Below are positions 32,041-40,862 of a DNA stretch of 64,000 nt, one piece after another. The notes beneath the pieces were generated by a model that was not told where the DNA came from, did not search any database, and saw nothing but the letters and a program-made list of their open reading frames with translations. A program made the position numbers and the translations under genes. Every line of letters starts with the position of its first letter. Within the stretch, counting starts at the first letter, position 1. Source of the stretch: Bacillota bacterium (lineage in GTDB: Bacteria; Bacillota; UBA994; UBA5500); the NCBI GenBank assembly GCA_023436245.1, contig JAEZJZ010000046.1, positions 1 through 64,000 of the forward strand, read 5' to 3'.

Positions 32041-32802
32041 ATGGCGGACATCTCCGAGCTCTTCTGGCAGGCAGATCTGCAGGACATCAAGCGCGGTTAT
32101 ACCCACCAACAGGAAACTGACCAGTATACCTGCCTGATCTGCGGCCAGAGTTTCGAAAACGGGCGCATCTACTCCCATCAGGGGCAGCTGTACCAGGCTA
32201 AGAGATTCGTGGAACTGCACATCCGCAACGAGCACGATTCCGTGTTCAGCTACCTGCTACAGCTTGACAAGAAGTTGACCGGCCTGACTGAGCACCAAAA
32301 GACACTGCTCAGTCTCTTCTACGCAGGGCATGGCGACAGCGAAGTGGCCAAACAGCTCGGCACTGCCACCTCCACGATCCGCAACCATCGCTTCAGCCTG
32401 CGCGAAAAGCAAAAGCAGGCCAAACTGTTTCTGGCACTGATGGAACTGCTGGCTGAGCAAACACCCCAGCGACAGGCCTTCATTGAGATTCCTCGCAACA
32501 GCAGGCAGGTTGATGATCGCTTCGCCATCACACAAGCAGAACGAGAGGAGATTCTTGCCAAGTATTTTGCGGAAGGGCCGGACGGGCCAATCTCCTCCTT
32601 CCCCACCAAAGAGAAACGCAAAGTGGCGATTCTGCACCACCTGGTGGAGCGCTTCAAACTAGGCCAAACCTATACCGAAAAAGAAATCAACGCCATCCTG
32701 CGCCCCATCTACGATGACTATGTCTTGCTCCGGCGCTATTTGATCGAGTATGGGTTTCTTGATCGGACAAGTGATGGCGGCTCTTACTGGGTGAAGGTCT
32801 GA
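32041..32802 (+). CDS. DUF2087-containing transcriptional regulator
   Basis: 253 residues: an N-terminal zinc-finger-like part (Y-T-C-L-I-C-G-Q-S-F, later histidines in V-E-L-H-I-R-N-E-H), a LuxR-like helix-turn-helix (about 83-125: L-S-L-F-Y-A-G-H-G-D-S-E-V-A-K-Q-L-G, T-S-T-I-R-N-H-R-F) and C-terminal DUF2087 (Y-T-E-K-E-I-N-A-I-L, D-D-Y-V-L-L-R-R-Y-L-I-E-Y-G-F-L-D-R). This is a cytoplasmic DNA-binding regulator, perhaps autoregulated. GGGAGG precedes ATG 32041. Its 3' end overlaps the convergent kinase gene by 19 nt. Confidence 0.85.
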   Translation: MADISELFWQADLQDIKRGYTHQQETDQYTCLICGQSFENGRIYSHQGQLYQAKRFVELHIRNEHDSVFSYLLQLDKKLTGLTEHQKTLLSLFYAGHGDSEVAKQLGTATSTIRNHRFSLREKQKQAKLFLALMELLAEQTPQRQAFIEIPRNSRQVDDRFAITQAEREEILAKYFAEGPDGPISSFPTKEKRKVAILHHLVERFKLGQTYTEKEINAILRPIYDDYVLLRRYLIEYGFLDRTSDGGSYWVKV

Positions 32803-34661
32803 CCGACAGCCGCGCTTGCGCCCTCAAGGGGCGCTTCTGCGTCGCCAGGCAGCCGGAAGTGCACCCGAAAGACGCTCCCCGACGAGCCGGTGTCAAAGCT
32901 CAGGCGCGCACGATGCTTGGAAACGATGCTATAGCAGGTGAGCAAGCCCAGCCCGGTGCCGGAATCCTTGGTCGTGAAGAAGGCGGTACCGAGCTTGGCC
33001 TGATACTCCTGAGGAATGCCGCAGCCCTGGTCCGCCACTTCCAGCACGACCTCGGCACCTTGCGCATAGGTGGAAATTGTCAGGCGACCGCCCTGGCTCA
33101 TTGCTTCCAGCCCATTGCGCACCAGGTTGAGCAACAATTGGCGAATCTCCTTCAGGTCAATACGGATATCCGGGATTTCGTCCAACTTGAGGATGATCTC
33201 GTTTCCGCGCAAGGCCGCCTCCGCCTCCATCAGCGGCATGAGGATGCGTACGGCACTGCTCAGACTGTGCAATGCCATCTCGGTGGGCTTGTTCCGCGCC
33301 AATGAAAGAAACTCGCTGATGATCCCGTTCACGCGGTCCAGTTCCTCGATCATCAGGTCCATCTGTGCCTGCAGGGGGCGCAGTTCCGGACGCCTGAGCA
33401 TCAACTGCAGATAACCCCTGACCGTGGTCATTGGGTTGCGCACTTCATGCCCAATGCTGGCAGCAATGCCTCCGACCAGATTCAGTCGGTCCAGTTGAGC
33501 GATTTCGCTCTGCAGCCGTTTGAGTTCAGTGATGTCCCGCGCCAGGACTGAAACCCCGACAATCTCGCAGCGCTCGTTTCTGATCGGAGAAAGGTTGAGC
33601 GACATGTTGATCAGTCGTCCATCCTTGCGCTTACGGCTGGCTTCCACCTGCAACGCTTGCCCGGCAAGCATCTGCTCAAGGTAAGGTATCTTCACCTTGT
33701 CACCATCATCGGGAAGCAGGACGGAAACCAGTTCTCCCCTGATTTCGGACTCAGCATAGCCATATGTCCGCTCCGCCGCGGGGTTCCAGCTATTGATTAC
33801 TCCATCGAGATCAAAACTGTAAATAGCAACGTCAGCATTCCGCACCAGGGCGGCGTAGTGCCGCAACTCGTCCTGTCTCCGCTTCTCGGCGGTTATATCC
33901 TCAATCTGGCAGACACAGAGCAGGCGTCGATCCTTGTCGCTAACCAAGGCAGTGGCAGTGATCCTGGCCCAAGCTACAGCGCCGGAACTGGTGACGTAGC
34001 GCTGCTCCAGTTCATAGGAGCGAATGCGACCGGATGCCAAGGCCGTGAACATCTCCGCCCCGGCCGGAAGATCTTCCGGAAAGGTGCAGAACAGAAAGTG
34101 GCCGCCGACCAACTCGTGCCTGGAATAGCCCAAGAATGACGAGATGGACGCATTCACAGCCAGAACTGTACCAGAAGCATCGAGCAGCATCATGCCGGCA
34201 GTGGCAAACTGGCTGATCATGGAGAAGCTCTGAATGATCTCATCCACTTGCTTGTTCTGCACCAAAGCGTATCCGGCTGCTGTTTTCACCTGTTCGGAGG
34301 CCAATGGGAGCGGATTGCGAACTGGGTTCTGCACGATAATACTCAGCAGGCAGCGCTGACCCCTGATCTTCAGTCCACGCGACTGGACAGTCACCGGGAA
34401 GGCGTTGCCGGACCGGTGTCGATGAGTGGCAATGAACCGCAAACCGTAACGCTCGGCCAAGTCCGATCGAATATTGATGTCTGAACCCTCGTTGACCCTC
34501 AAGTCAGACATGTTCAGACTCAGCAGATCGGCATGGGAGTAACCGTAAAGACGTTCAGCCGCCCGATTTGCGTCCAGAATCCTGCCGTCAGCAGCACAGA
34601 GCAGCACTACCTCCTCTGCCTGCTCCACCAGGTCCGGAGATCTGCCGGCGTCTTTCCGCAT
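32784..34661 (-). CDS. PAS-domain sensor histidine kinase
   Basis: About 625 residues with no membrane helix, so cytoplasmic. Three PAS domains follow each other (about 15-130, 150-270, 275-390; for example G-R-I-L-D-A-N-R-A-A-E-R-L-Y-G-Y and G-V-I-N-S-W-N-P-A-A-E-R-T-Y-G-Y), then the phosphoacceptor helix with H in S-I-G-H-E-V-R-N-P-M-T-T-V and an ATPase domain (N-L-V-R-N-G-L-E-A-M, D-Q-G-C-G-I-P, D-S-G-T-G-L-G-L). The layout recalls sporulation-type kinases of Bacillota, but no regulator adjoins. ATG 34661 is preferred (GAGGAGATGGTGAAG upstream); an in-frame GTG at 34694 is the longest option. Confidence 0.9.
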   Translation of the reverse strand: MRKDAGRSPDLVEQAEEVVLLCAADGRILDANRAAERLYGYSHADLLSLNMSDLRVNEGSDINIRSDLAERYGLRFIATHRHRSGNAFPVTVQSRGLKIRGQRCLLSIIVQNPVRNPLPLASEQVKTAAGYALVQNKQVDEIIQSFSMISQFATAGMMLLDASGTVLAVNASISSFLGYSRHELVGGHFLFCTFPEDLPAGAEMFTALASGRIRSYELEQRYVTSSGAVAWARITATALVSDKDRRLLCVCQIEDITAEKRRQDELRHYAALVRNADVAIYSFDLDGVINSWNPAAERTYGYAESEIRGELVSVLLPDDGDKVKIPYLEQMLAGQALQVEASRKRKDGRLINMSLNLSPIRNERCEIVGVSVLARDITELKRLQSEIAQLDRLNLVGGIAASIGHEVRNPMTTVRGYLQLMLRRPELRPLQAQMDLMIEELDRVNGIISEFLSLARNKPTEMALHSLSSAVRILMPLMEAEAALRGNEIILKLDEIPDIRIDLKEIRQLLLNLVRNGLEAMSQGGRLTISTYAQGAEVVLEVADQGCGIPQEYQAKLGTAFFTTKDSGTGLGLLTCYSIVSKHRARLSFDTGSSGSVFRVHFRLPGDAEAPLEGASAAVGQTFTQ

Positions 34662-34875
34662 CTTCACCATCTCCTCAATTGACTGAAATCTCACGCTAGC
34701 AACTCTTTGAGTTGCTTAGGAGGAAATTTCCTCAATCAGGTATGCTTTTCCTGCTTTCCATCGCCGCCAGATACCAAATCTTGCCCCAGTATCATTGACA
34801 AGCTGAGCGGATTGCGGCGGAGAACGCCAACCTGTGCTACACTGAGGGAAAAGCGAACTGATGGGAGGCTCTTGT

Positions 34876-35586
34876 GTGAAGATAGGGTTGATATCTGACA
34901 TTCACGGCAACTATGCCGCGCTGGATGCCGTGTTGGCCGATCTGGCCAAGGACAATGTGGACCAGATCATCTGCCTGGGTGATGCGCTTTCCAGCGGACC
35001 GCAGCCGCGAGAAGTGCTGGCGCGCCTGCTGGCAGAGGATGTGGCACTGGTGCTGGGCAACACGGATCAGCGCCTGCTGCATCCGATTGCGCCAGACGGG
35101 CTGAGCGAACACGTGCGCATGCTGATGGAGATCGAGGCCTGGATCCGGCAGGTTGTTCCGGAAGAAGAGTTAGCTCAGCTAGGGAACGCCAGGCAGACAA
35201 TCAGCGTCAAACTAGACGAGCGCCTGCAACTGCTCTGTTGCCACGGTTCACCAGGTTCCGTGGAGGACAGATTGCTGGCTCAGTTGACTGACGAGCAACT
35301 GGACCAGGTGCTAGCCGGTCGGCAGTTTGGTATTCTGGCGGCTGGTCACACGCATATTCCGATGGTGCGCAGTTACGGCACTCGCCTCCTGGTCAACCCA
35401 GGCAGTGTGGGCTCCGCGGTAGGCACAGGGCCGATCGCACACTACGGGCTATTGACCGCTGCAGCAGGCAGGATGGAGTTTTGCCTGCGTACTGTAACCT
35501 ACGATGTCGGACCCGCCATACTACAAGCTCACCGCCACCAGATGCCGCATGCAGCCTGGTGGGCAGAACGCTGGGCAACGGAGTAG
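34876..35586 (+). CDS. Metallophosphoesterase (YfcE-like)
   Basis: 236 residues with calcineurin-like motifs: I-S-D-I-H-G-N (metal ligands D and H), L-G-D-A-L-S-S-G-P, L-G-N-T-D-Q, C-C-H-G-S-P-G and A-A-G-H-T-H-I-P. It hydrolyses a phosphomonoester or diester, substrate unknown. GTG 34876 has GGGAGG 7 nt upstream; the in-frame ATG at 34861 lies before that ribosome site. Confidence 0.9.
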   Translation: MKIGLISDIHGNYAALDAVLADLAKDNVDQIICLGDALSSGPQPREVLARLLAEDVALVLGNTDQRLLHPIAPDGLSEHVRMLMEIEAWIRQVVPEEELAQLGNARQTISVKLDERLQLLCCHGSPGSVEDRLLAQLTDEQLDQVLAGRQFGILAAGHTHIPMVRSYGTRLLVNPGSVGSAVGTGPIAHYGLLTAAAGRMEFCLRTVTYDVGPAILQAHRHQMPHAAWWAERWATE

Positions 35587-35655
35587 CTTCCGGTTCCGCC
35601 GGATCTATGGCCATGAGATGAAACTGCAAAACTCTAGATAAGGACAGGTAATGCA

Positions 35656-36366
35656 ATGAGACGGAACAAGTTGATGCGCGCCTCGCTGATCACACTGCTG
35701 CTGCTGGCCGCCATGACCATGATCGTGGTCGGCTGCACCCCCGTTCAGCCACCGATCGTGGATGACGAAGAACCGAACGATCCCCCAGACCCTGAACCAG
35801 TAGACAAAGACGACCCATACCTGATCATCGTCAGCGCCGCCCATCCCCTGCCTGAGGATCAGGAACCGGAACTGAAGACGGTTCAGGGCAGCTTCAAAAT
35901 GGAGGCCAAAGCGGCTGACGCCATGGTGGAGATGTTGACGGCCGCCAAGGAGGCCGGCATCACTCTGCAGGTGGTCTCTGCCTATCGCTCCCAGGCCAAG
36001 CAGCGCCAGCTGTATGAATCAAAGGTACAAACCTTCCTGAAGCAGGGCTATAGCCAGGCGGATGCCGAGGACACGGCCGCCACCATTGTCGCCCGTCCAG
36101 GAACGAGCGAGCACAACACGGGACTGGCGGCAGATGTGGTTACCCCTGAGTACTTGTCTCTGAACAGCGGCTTTGCCGACACTAATGCAGCGAAATGGCT
36201 GCATGCCAACTGCTCCCGTTTCGGCTTCATTTTGCGCTACCCGGACAACAAGCAGGCCATCACTGGCATCATCTATGAGCCATGGCACTTCCGCTATGTT
36301 GGGGCAGAGCACGCGGAGGCGATCATGAGCAACGGGCTCTGTCTGGAGGAATACCTCGAGGACTAG
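35656..36366 (+). CDS. VanY-type D,D-carboxypeptidase lipoprotein
   Basis: 236 residues. A lipoprotein signal ends in I-V-V-G-C (Cys27), followed by an acidic, proline-rich linker (D-D-E-E-P-N-D-P-P-D-P-E-P) that spans the wall. The LAS/VanY domain has the zinc motifs S-E-H-N-T-G-L-A-A-D-V and E-P-W-H-F-R-Y-V-G. It trims D-alanine from peptidoglycan stem peptides outside the membrane. Same direction as the phosphoesterase gene, 69 nt apart, perhaps co-transcribed. D-Ala-D-Ala ligase lies 2 kb downstream. Confidence 0.93.
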   Translation: MRRNKLMRASLITLLLLAAMTMIVVGCTPVQPPIVDDEEPNDPPDPEPVDKDDPYLIIVSAAHPLPEDQEPELKTVQGSFKMEAKAADAMVEMLTAAKEAGITLQVVSAYRSQAKQRQLYESKVQTFLKQGYSQADAEDTAATIVARPGTSEHNTGLAADVVTPEYLSLNSGFADTNAAKWLHANCSRFGFILRYPDNKQAITGIIYEPWHFRYVGAEHAEAIMSNGLCLEEYLED

Positions 36367-36387
36367 GCAAATCGCCGGGACAAACAA

Positions 36388-36599
36388 GGGATGTCGCAAT
36401 AGCACCCCATGAATAGCGCAAGAGAGACGACGGCTGTCGTCTCTCTTGCGTTTGGGTGAACCAATGCTATCCATAGGCTGCGATGTGACGCCAGCGGGTC
36501 GCATGCATGCGACCCCTACGGAGCGACCGGGTATGCATTCGCCATCGTAGGGCGCCATGCATGGCGCCCGCTTAACGGCAGGCTTTTTGCGACAGCCCC
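36388..36599 (+). repeat. MITE-like element, copy 3
   Basis: 212 bp from GGGATGTCGCAATAG (36388-36402) to TTGCGACAGCCCC (36587-36599), an inverted-repeat pair matching the 16-bp ends of the copy at 19491. A perfect 15-bp hairpin (36417-36431 with 36436-36450, loop GGCT) sits near the left end. The interior adds palindromes GGGTCGCATGCATGCGACCC and GGGCGCCATGCATGGCGCCC. It lies just upstream of the padR promoter. Confidence 0.85.
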
Positions 36600-36611
36600 T
36601 TCATCTTTTGG

Positions 36612-36658
36612 TTGCGCAGGTGCGTCAAATCGCATATATTATGACTGACGATATATCG
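36612..36658 (+). promoter_or_regulatory. padR promoter with operator candidate
   Basis: TTGCGC (36612-36617), 17-nt spacer, TATATT (36635-36640); the palindrome CGATATATCG at 36649-36658 lies near the expected transcription start, a fitting place for PadR autorepression. Confidence 0.5.
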
Positions 36659-36688
36659 CGGACCATAATATTGAGGAGTGAGAGTACA

Positions 36689-37006
36689 GTGAGCAACCAA
36701 GGCCCGATGACCGAGGCGATGTACTACGTGTTACTGGTGCTCAGCCGACCACAACATGGTTATGCCATCATGGCGGCGATCAAAGAAGCCTCCGATCAGC
36801 GCCTGGTGATCGGACCGGGGACGTTGTACGGGGTACTCTCGCGTCTGCAGAAAGACCAACTGATCTCGCTGGATGAAGATGACGGCCGGCGTAAGACCTA
36901 CAGCCTGACGGAGAGAGGCCGAAACGCGCTGCAGCAAGAGCATCAGCGTCTGGTAGCAATGGTCCGGGATGGCAACAGCTACCTGGGAGGAGGGGGGGAA
37001 AGATGA
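36689..37006 (+). CDS. PadR-family transcriptional regulator
   Basis: 105 residues. Winged helix of PadR type: M-Y-Y-V-L-L-V-L-S-R-P-Q-H-G-Y-A-I-M, I-G-P-G-T-L-Y-G-V-L-S-R-L-Q-K-D, D-G-R-R-K-T-Y-S-L-T-E-R-G. PadR proteins repress their own gene and a co-transcribed membrane gene. GTG 36689 follows GAGGAG. The stop overlaps the start of the DUF2812 gene by 4 nt (ATGA), so translation is coupled. Confidence 0.93.
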   Translation: MSNQGPMTEAMYYVLLVLSRPQHGYAIMAAIKEASDQRLVIGPGTLYGVLSRLQKDQLISLDEDDGRRKTYSLTERGRNALQQEHQRLVAMVRDGNSYLGGGGER

Positions 37007-38235
37007 GCGGCGTGCAGAAACGGAGATTCTGGTGGTTTGAGGAGTGGCAACTGGAAGAACAGGAATCGTGGCTCAGCGACCAAGCCAGGCGAGGCTGGCA
37101 TTTGGAGGGCACTCGCCCCTGGGCGACCTTTCGCCAAGGGCCACCGCAGGAGATGCGCTACCGTTGCGAGGTGGCAACCGACGAAGATGAAGAGCGCATG
37201 GAAATCTACCGCGCGGCTGGTTGGGAGTATGTCGGCCGTAGAAATGGCCTGCAGATCTACCGAGCAGCCGTGGACGCCGACATTCCAGAGATCCATACCG
37301 ATCAAGCCACCCTGGCGGGGACGATCAGAAGGCTACAGCTCCGGCTACTGCTCGGGGCAGGCCTGCTGCTCGCGCAATTGGCGCTTGGCGTCGCCTTCTC
37401 CCGCTTCGGGGGCAGACTACCGCTCATCTTCCTACTTGGTCTACGCTATTCCACCTTGCTGATCTTGGGATTCCTGCTGTACTTCCTGGGCGTGCAAGTC
37501 TTCGGAGTAATCCATCTTTCACGGCTGATCAGCAGGCTGCGCCGAGGTCAGCCCCCGCGCCACCAGGTGAACTACCGCCGCGCCCGGCGGTTCAGCGCGG
37601 CAAATGCGTTGTTCCTGGCGGTGACGCTTACCGCTTTGCTGGGAAGCCGGTTCACCGGCAGCGGAAACTCCTTCCCCCCTATTCCAACCGGTGAGCTTCC
37701 CATGGTCAGGCTGACACAAATCATGGATACTGCCAATAGAGCCTGGCAACGGTCAGACTGGGGAGACAGCGTGCGCGAGCGAGCTCAGGGTGATGTATTC
37801 AACTACTATCGCAGTGAGTGGAGCCTCTTGGTGCCAGAACAGCTCAGACTGCACGAAAAGCTGACCGTCGTGGGAGAACAGGGGCCGGACGGCGAGGCGT
37901 ATGAACCCTGGCTACAGTCGGCCTTCTACCACGCGCGCACACCGGCTATTGCCCATGCGGTGGGTACCGGGCTACTCTACCAGGGACCATTCGGGTTGAC
38001 ACGCCCACACTCTGACCCTGCGGTCCCATCCCTTGTCTTCAGCTCTGCCGAAGCCAATCTCTGGCTACATGTCGGCCAAGACGCGCAGGAGTTCATCCTG
38101 CAGCATCACAACCAGGTATGGCACGTCTTCTACCGGGGACACAGCGAGATTCAGGACATTCTCAAGCTGACGGCAGACGCAGCAGGCGTGGAGATTGACC
38201 TGACGACCCTGCTGGAGGCGGTCCCAGTGCGTTGA
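37003..38235 (+). CDS. DUF2812 membrane protein, partner of PadR
   Basis: 410 residues. The N-terminal about 95 residues are a DUF2812 domain (R-F-W-W-F-E-E-W-Q-L-E-E-Q-E-S-W-L, A-A-G-W-E-Y-V-G-R-R-N-G-L-Q-I-Y-R-A). Three membrane helices follow (about 110-180 and 198-215), then a soluble part of about 190 residues, probably outside. DUF2812 proteins are nearly always encoded next to PadR regulators, but their role is unknown. The first ATG overlaps the padR stop. Confidence 0.88.
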   Translation: MSGVQKRRFWWFEEWQLEEQESWLSDQARRGWHLEGTRPWATFRQGPPQEMRYRCEVATDEDEERMEIYRAAGWEYVGRRNGLQIYRAAVDADIPEIHTDQATLAGTIRRLQLRLLLGAGLLLAQLALGVAFSRFGGRLPLIFLLGLRYSTLLILGFLLYFLGVQVFGVIHLSRLISRLRRGQPPRHQVNYRRARRFSAANALFLAVTLTALLGSRFTGSGNSFPPIPTGELPMVRLTQIMDTANRAWQRSDWGDSVRERAQGDVFNYYRSEWSLLVPEQLRLHEKLTVVGEQGPDGEAYEPWLQSAFYHARTPAIAHAVGTGLLYQGPFGLTRPHSDPAVPSLVFSSAEANLWLHVGQDAQEFILQHHNQVWHVFYRGHSEIQDILKLTADAAGVEIDLTTLLEAVPVR

Positions 38236-38399
38236 CTTCCAGCGCAACACGGGCATACACTATTAAGGCATCAGCCTCAGGGCCGATTGGCAGTCGAAGC
38301 CAAGTGAACTGAGATTTGAGGCCAGATCACAGATTATCCATCGACGGATTGCGCGAGAGCAGCATTAACGCGAGCGCCAGGTGGCAAGGAGTGAATGAG

Positions 38400-39500
38400 T
38401 TGCAGAGTAGGATTCGGGTGGGTGTCATCTTTGGTGGCAGGTCGGCGGAACACGAGGTTTCGCTGCAATCTGCCAAGAATGTGGTTGAAGCCCTCGACCC
38501 AGCCAAGTACGAGCCAGTGCTAATCGGCATCGACAAACAAGGTCACTGGTACCTGAACGAGCAGTCCGATTGGCTGCTGCATGCCGACAACCCCAAGTTG
38601 ATCAGTCTGAACACAGCCAGTCGCAAAGTCGCGATTATGCCACTGCCGGAGGAAAACCAACTGGTTGGCCTGCAGGACAGGTTGCAGTTCGGACGCCTGG
38701 ATGTCGTCTTTCCAGTGCTACACGGACCGTACGGAGAGGATGGGGCGATGCAGGGATTGCTCAAGCTAGCTGGCGTCCCCTGCATCGGCGCAGGGGTGCT
38801 TGGTTCGGCCGTGGGCATGGACAAAGACGTGATGAAGCGGCTGCTGCGGGATGCTGGCATAGCGATCGCCCGCTTTCGCAGCTACCGCAACGCCGCAGCG
38901 GCAAGGGCCGACTGGGCTGAACTGGTGGCTGAGCTTGGTTTGCCGCTGTTCGTCAAGCCGGCCAACCTTGGATCCTCCGTGGGCATCAGCAAAGTGCGCA
39001 CTCAGCAGGAGTATGATCAGGCTGTGAGCAATGCGCTGCAATACGACAGCAAGATCGTGGTGGAAGAGACAATCCGCGGTCGGGAGATCGAGTGCTCCGT
39101 GCTTGGAAATGACGAGCCGATAGCTTCGCTCCCCGGCGAGATTCTGCCGAACCAGGAGTTCTACTCCTACGATGCCAAGTACATAGACGAACACGGCGCC
39201 GTACTGGATGTTCCGGCCAAGCTCACTCCGAATGAGATCGAAGCAGTCCAGACTCTGGCCTTGCAGGCCTTTCAGGTGCTCTGCTGCCAGGGCATGGCCC
39301 GCGTGGACATGTTCCTGCAGCCCGATGGGCGGCTCGTACTGAACGAGATCAACACCATTCCTGGCTTCACCAAGATCAGCATGTATCCGAAGCTGTGGGA
39401 AGTGAGCGGCCTCAGCTATCGCGCACTGATCGATCGCCTGATTTCGCTGGCCATGGAGCGCTTCGCCGAGGAGCAGCGATTGCGCACCAGCGTGGAGTAA
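38400..39500 (+). CDS. ddl: D-alanine--D-alanine ligase
   Basis: 366 residues. ATP-grasp enzyme that joins two D-alanines for peptidoglycan. Motifs are G-V-I-F-G-G-R-S-A-E-H-E-V-S, F-P-V-L-H-G-P-Y-G-E-D-G-A-M-Q-G, F-V-K-P-A-N-L-G-S-S-V-G-I-S and N-E-I-N-T-I-P-G-F-T-K-I-S-M-Y-P. These last residues belong to the magnesium and D-Ala binding region; the Y in S-M-Y-P is typical of normal ligases rather than lactate ligases. TTG 38400 has AAGGAG at proper distance and places the family's R-V-G-V-I-F-G-G near the start; the longer frame from 38316 is not conserved. Confidence 0.95.
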   Translation: MQSRIRVGVIFGGRSAEHEVSLQSAKNVVEALDPAKYEPVLIGIDKQGHWYLNEQSDWLLHADNPKLISLNTASRKVAIMPLPEENQLVGLQDRLQFGRLDVVFPVLHGPYGEDGAMQGLLKLAGVPCIGAGVLGSAVGMDKDVMKRLLRDAGIAIARFRSYRNAAAARADWAELVAELGLPLFVKPANLGSSVGISKVRTQQEYDQAVSNALQYDSKIVVEETIRGREIECSVLGNDEPIASLPGEILPNQEFYSYDAKYIDEHGAVLDVPAKLTPNEIEAVQTLALQAFQVLCCQGMARVDMFLQPDGRLVLNEINTIPGFTKISMYPKLWEVSGLSYRALIDRLISLAMERFAEEQRLRTSVE

Positions 39501-39518
39501 CTGCCGGCCACTGTCCCA

Positions 39519-39765
39519 GCACGCGGGGCTGCGCAGTTTGTGCTTCGTAGAAGCTCGGCATGCCGAGCCGATCCCTATCCCGCAGCATGCGAGACTGTTC
39601 ATTTTGTCCCTCGTAGAGGCTCGGCATGCCGAGCCGATCCCTGCCCCGCAGCATGCTGCGGGAGCTACGGTGGGTAAGAAAGCTACTTCCTAAACGCTCT
39701 CGCGTGCTGCGGGGTCTACGGTAATGAAAGAGGCGACTTTCTAAACGATCTCGCATGCCCACCAA
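39519..39765. repeat. REP-like palindromic mosaic, copy 4 (tandem units)
   Basis: At least two full units of CGTAGA-GCTCGGCATGCCGAGC...GATCCC followed by CCCGCAGCATGC..., then shorter variants (CTCGCGTGCTGCGGGGTCTACGG and TCTCGCATGC). The most repetitive spot of the window. The rest of 39501-39900 holds only the terminator below. Confidence 0.85.
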
Positions 39766-39781
39766 CGGGACACTGCAGACG

Positions 39782-39821
39782 AAGAGACGACAACTGGCCG
39801 TCAAGCCAGTTGTCGTCTCTT
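39782..39821. terminator. Bidirectional terminator
   Basis: A perfect 17-bp stem (39782-39798 with 39805-39821) and 6-nt loop, between convergent ddl and map. The stem shares GAGACGAC with the MITE-like hairpin but lacks its flanks. Confidence 0.7.
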
Positions 39822-39900
39822 GTGTTAGGGCTGGGGTTCTGGCTGTTGAGGGTCAGCCGAGTCGTGACGGTGCTCGACGCGCGCCCCTCTTTGGCCGCTA

Positions 39901-40650
39901 CTAGTCCTGCTCTGTGAGCACCAGCGGACCGTCCTTGGTGATCACGAGGGTGTGCTCATATTGGGCGGAGAGCTTGCCGTCCACGGTGCGGGCGGTCCAG
40001 TTGTTGTCATCGATGGTCAGATCATGCCCGCCGGCGTTGATCATCGGCTCGATGGTGAAAACCATCCCCTCGCGCAACCGGATGCCCCGCTCTGGCTTGC
40101 CATAGTGCAGAATCTGAGGGTCTTCGTGCATGGAACGCCCGATGCCATGCCCAGTGAACTCTCGCACCACCGAATAGCCGCGATCTTCAGCGTGAGTCTG
40201 AATGGCATGGCCAATGTCCCCCGTCCTCTTGCCGATCAGAGCCTGTTCGATGCCCAGATAGAGGCACTCCTTGGTCACGGTCAAGAGGCGCTGCGTTTCC
40301 TCCGAAGTCTCGCCTACAGCATAGGTCCAAGCGGAGTCCGCCAACCAGCCATTCAGGTTGACCACAAAATCCACCCCGACAATGTCCCCCGACATCAGCT
40401 TGCGGTTGGTCGGGAAACCATGACAGATCTCATCATTGACGGACGCACAGGTGGCAAACTGGTACCCCCGGTAACCCTTCTGCTCAGCACTCGCTCCGTG
40501 TTCACGCACGAAATCCTCGACGAACTTGTCGATGGCCAGGGTGGTTATCCCCGGCCGGATGAAACCTCGCAACTGCCGATGGCAGGCAGCCACAATCTTT
40601 CCCGCCTCGGCCATCAACGCTATCTCTCGCTCATTCTTGATGATGATCAA
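39901..40650 (-). CDS. map: Methionine aminopeptidase, type I
   Basis: 249 residues. Removes the initiator methionine from new proteins. All five metal ligands are present: the two aspartates in G-D-I-V-G-V-D-F-V-V and L-A-D-S-A-W-T, the histidine in E-F-T-G-H-G-I-G, and the glutamates in T-I-E-P-M and Q-Y-E-H-T. TTG 40650 (AAGGAGGG upstream) gives the family-typical start I-I-I-K-N-E-R-E-I; the ATG at 40728 would add 26 foreign residues. Second or extra copies of map are common in Bacillota. Confidence 0.93.
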   Translation of the reverse strand: MIIIKNEREIALMAEAGKIVAACHRQLRGFIRPGITTLAIDKFVEDFVREHGASAEQKGYRGYQFATCASVNDEICHGFPTNRKLMSGDIVGVDFVVNLNGWLADSAWTYAVGETSEETQRLLTVTKECLYLGIEQALIGKRTGDIGHAIQTHAEDRGYSVVREFTGHGIGRSMHEDPQILHYGKPERGIRLREGMVFTIEPMINAGGHDLTIDDNNWTARTVDGKLSAQYEHTLVITKDGPLVLTEQD

Positions 40651-40862
40651 AAACAGAACCCTCCTTGCACCACGGCTTCTGCCAAAGATTATACCATTAA
40701 TCCAGCTGTTCATCCCGCAATCACCCAAATCCCCTTAAGCGCTGCGTCCCACCATCCAAGTTCTTGCCGTTCTCCGGGGAATCGGTGATGGCAGGCTGAT
40801 GTGTAGGCGCATGTCCGTTGAGTCAGCTGCATCGGGCGCGACGCACTACCAGAAGTGACTGC

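Noticed and set aside
39519..39765. Tandem repeats as a CRISPR array
   Set aside because: Units are palindromic, unequal in length, without regular spacers, and no cas genes are nearby.
39782..39821. Hairpin as a fourth MITE-like copy
   Set aside because: It shares only GAGACGAC with the MITE hairpin and has neither terminal repeats nor the conserved flanks; position fits a shared terminator.
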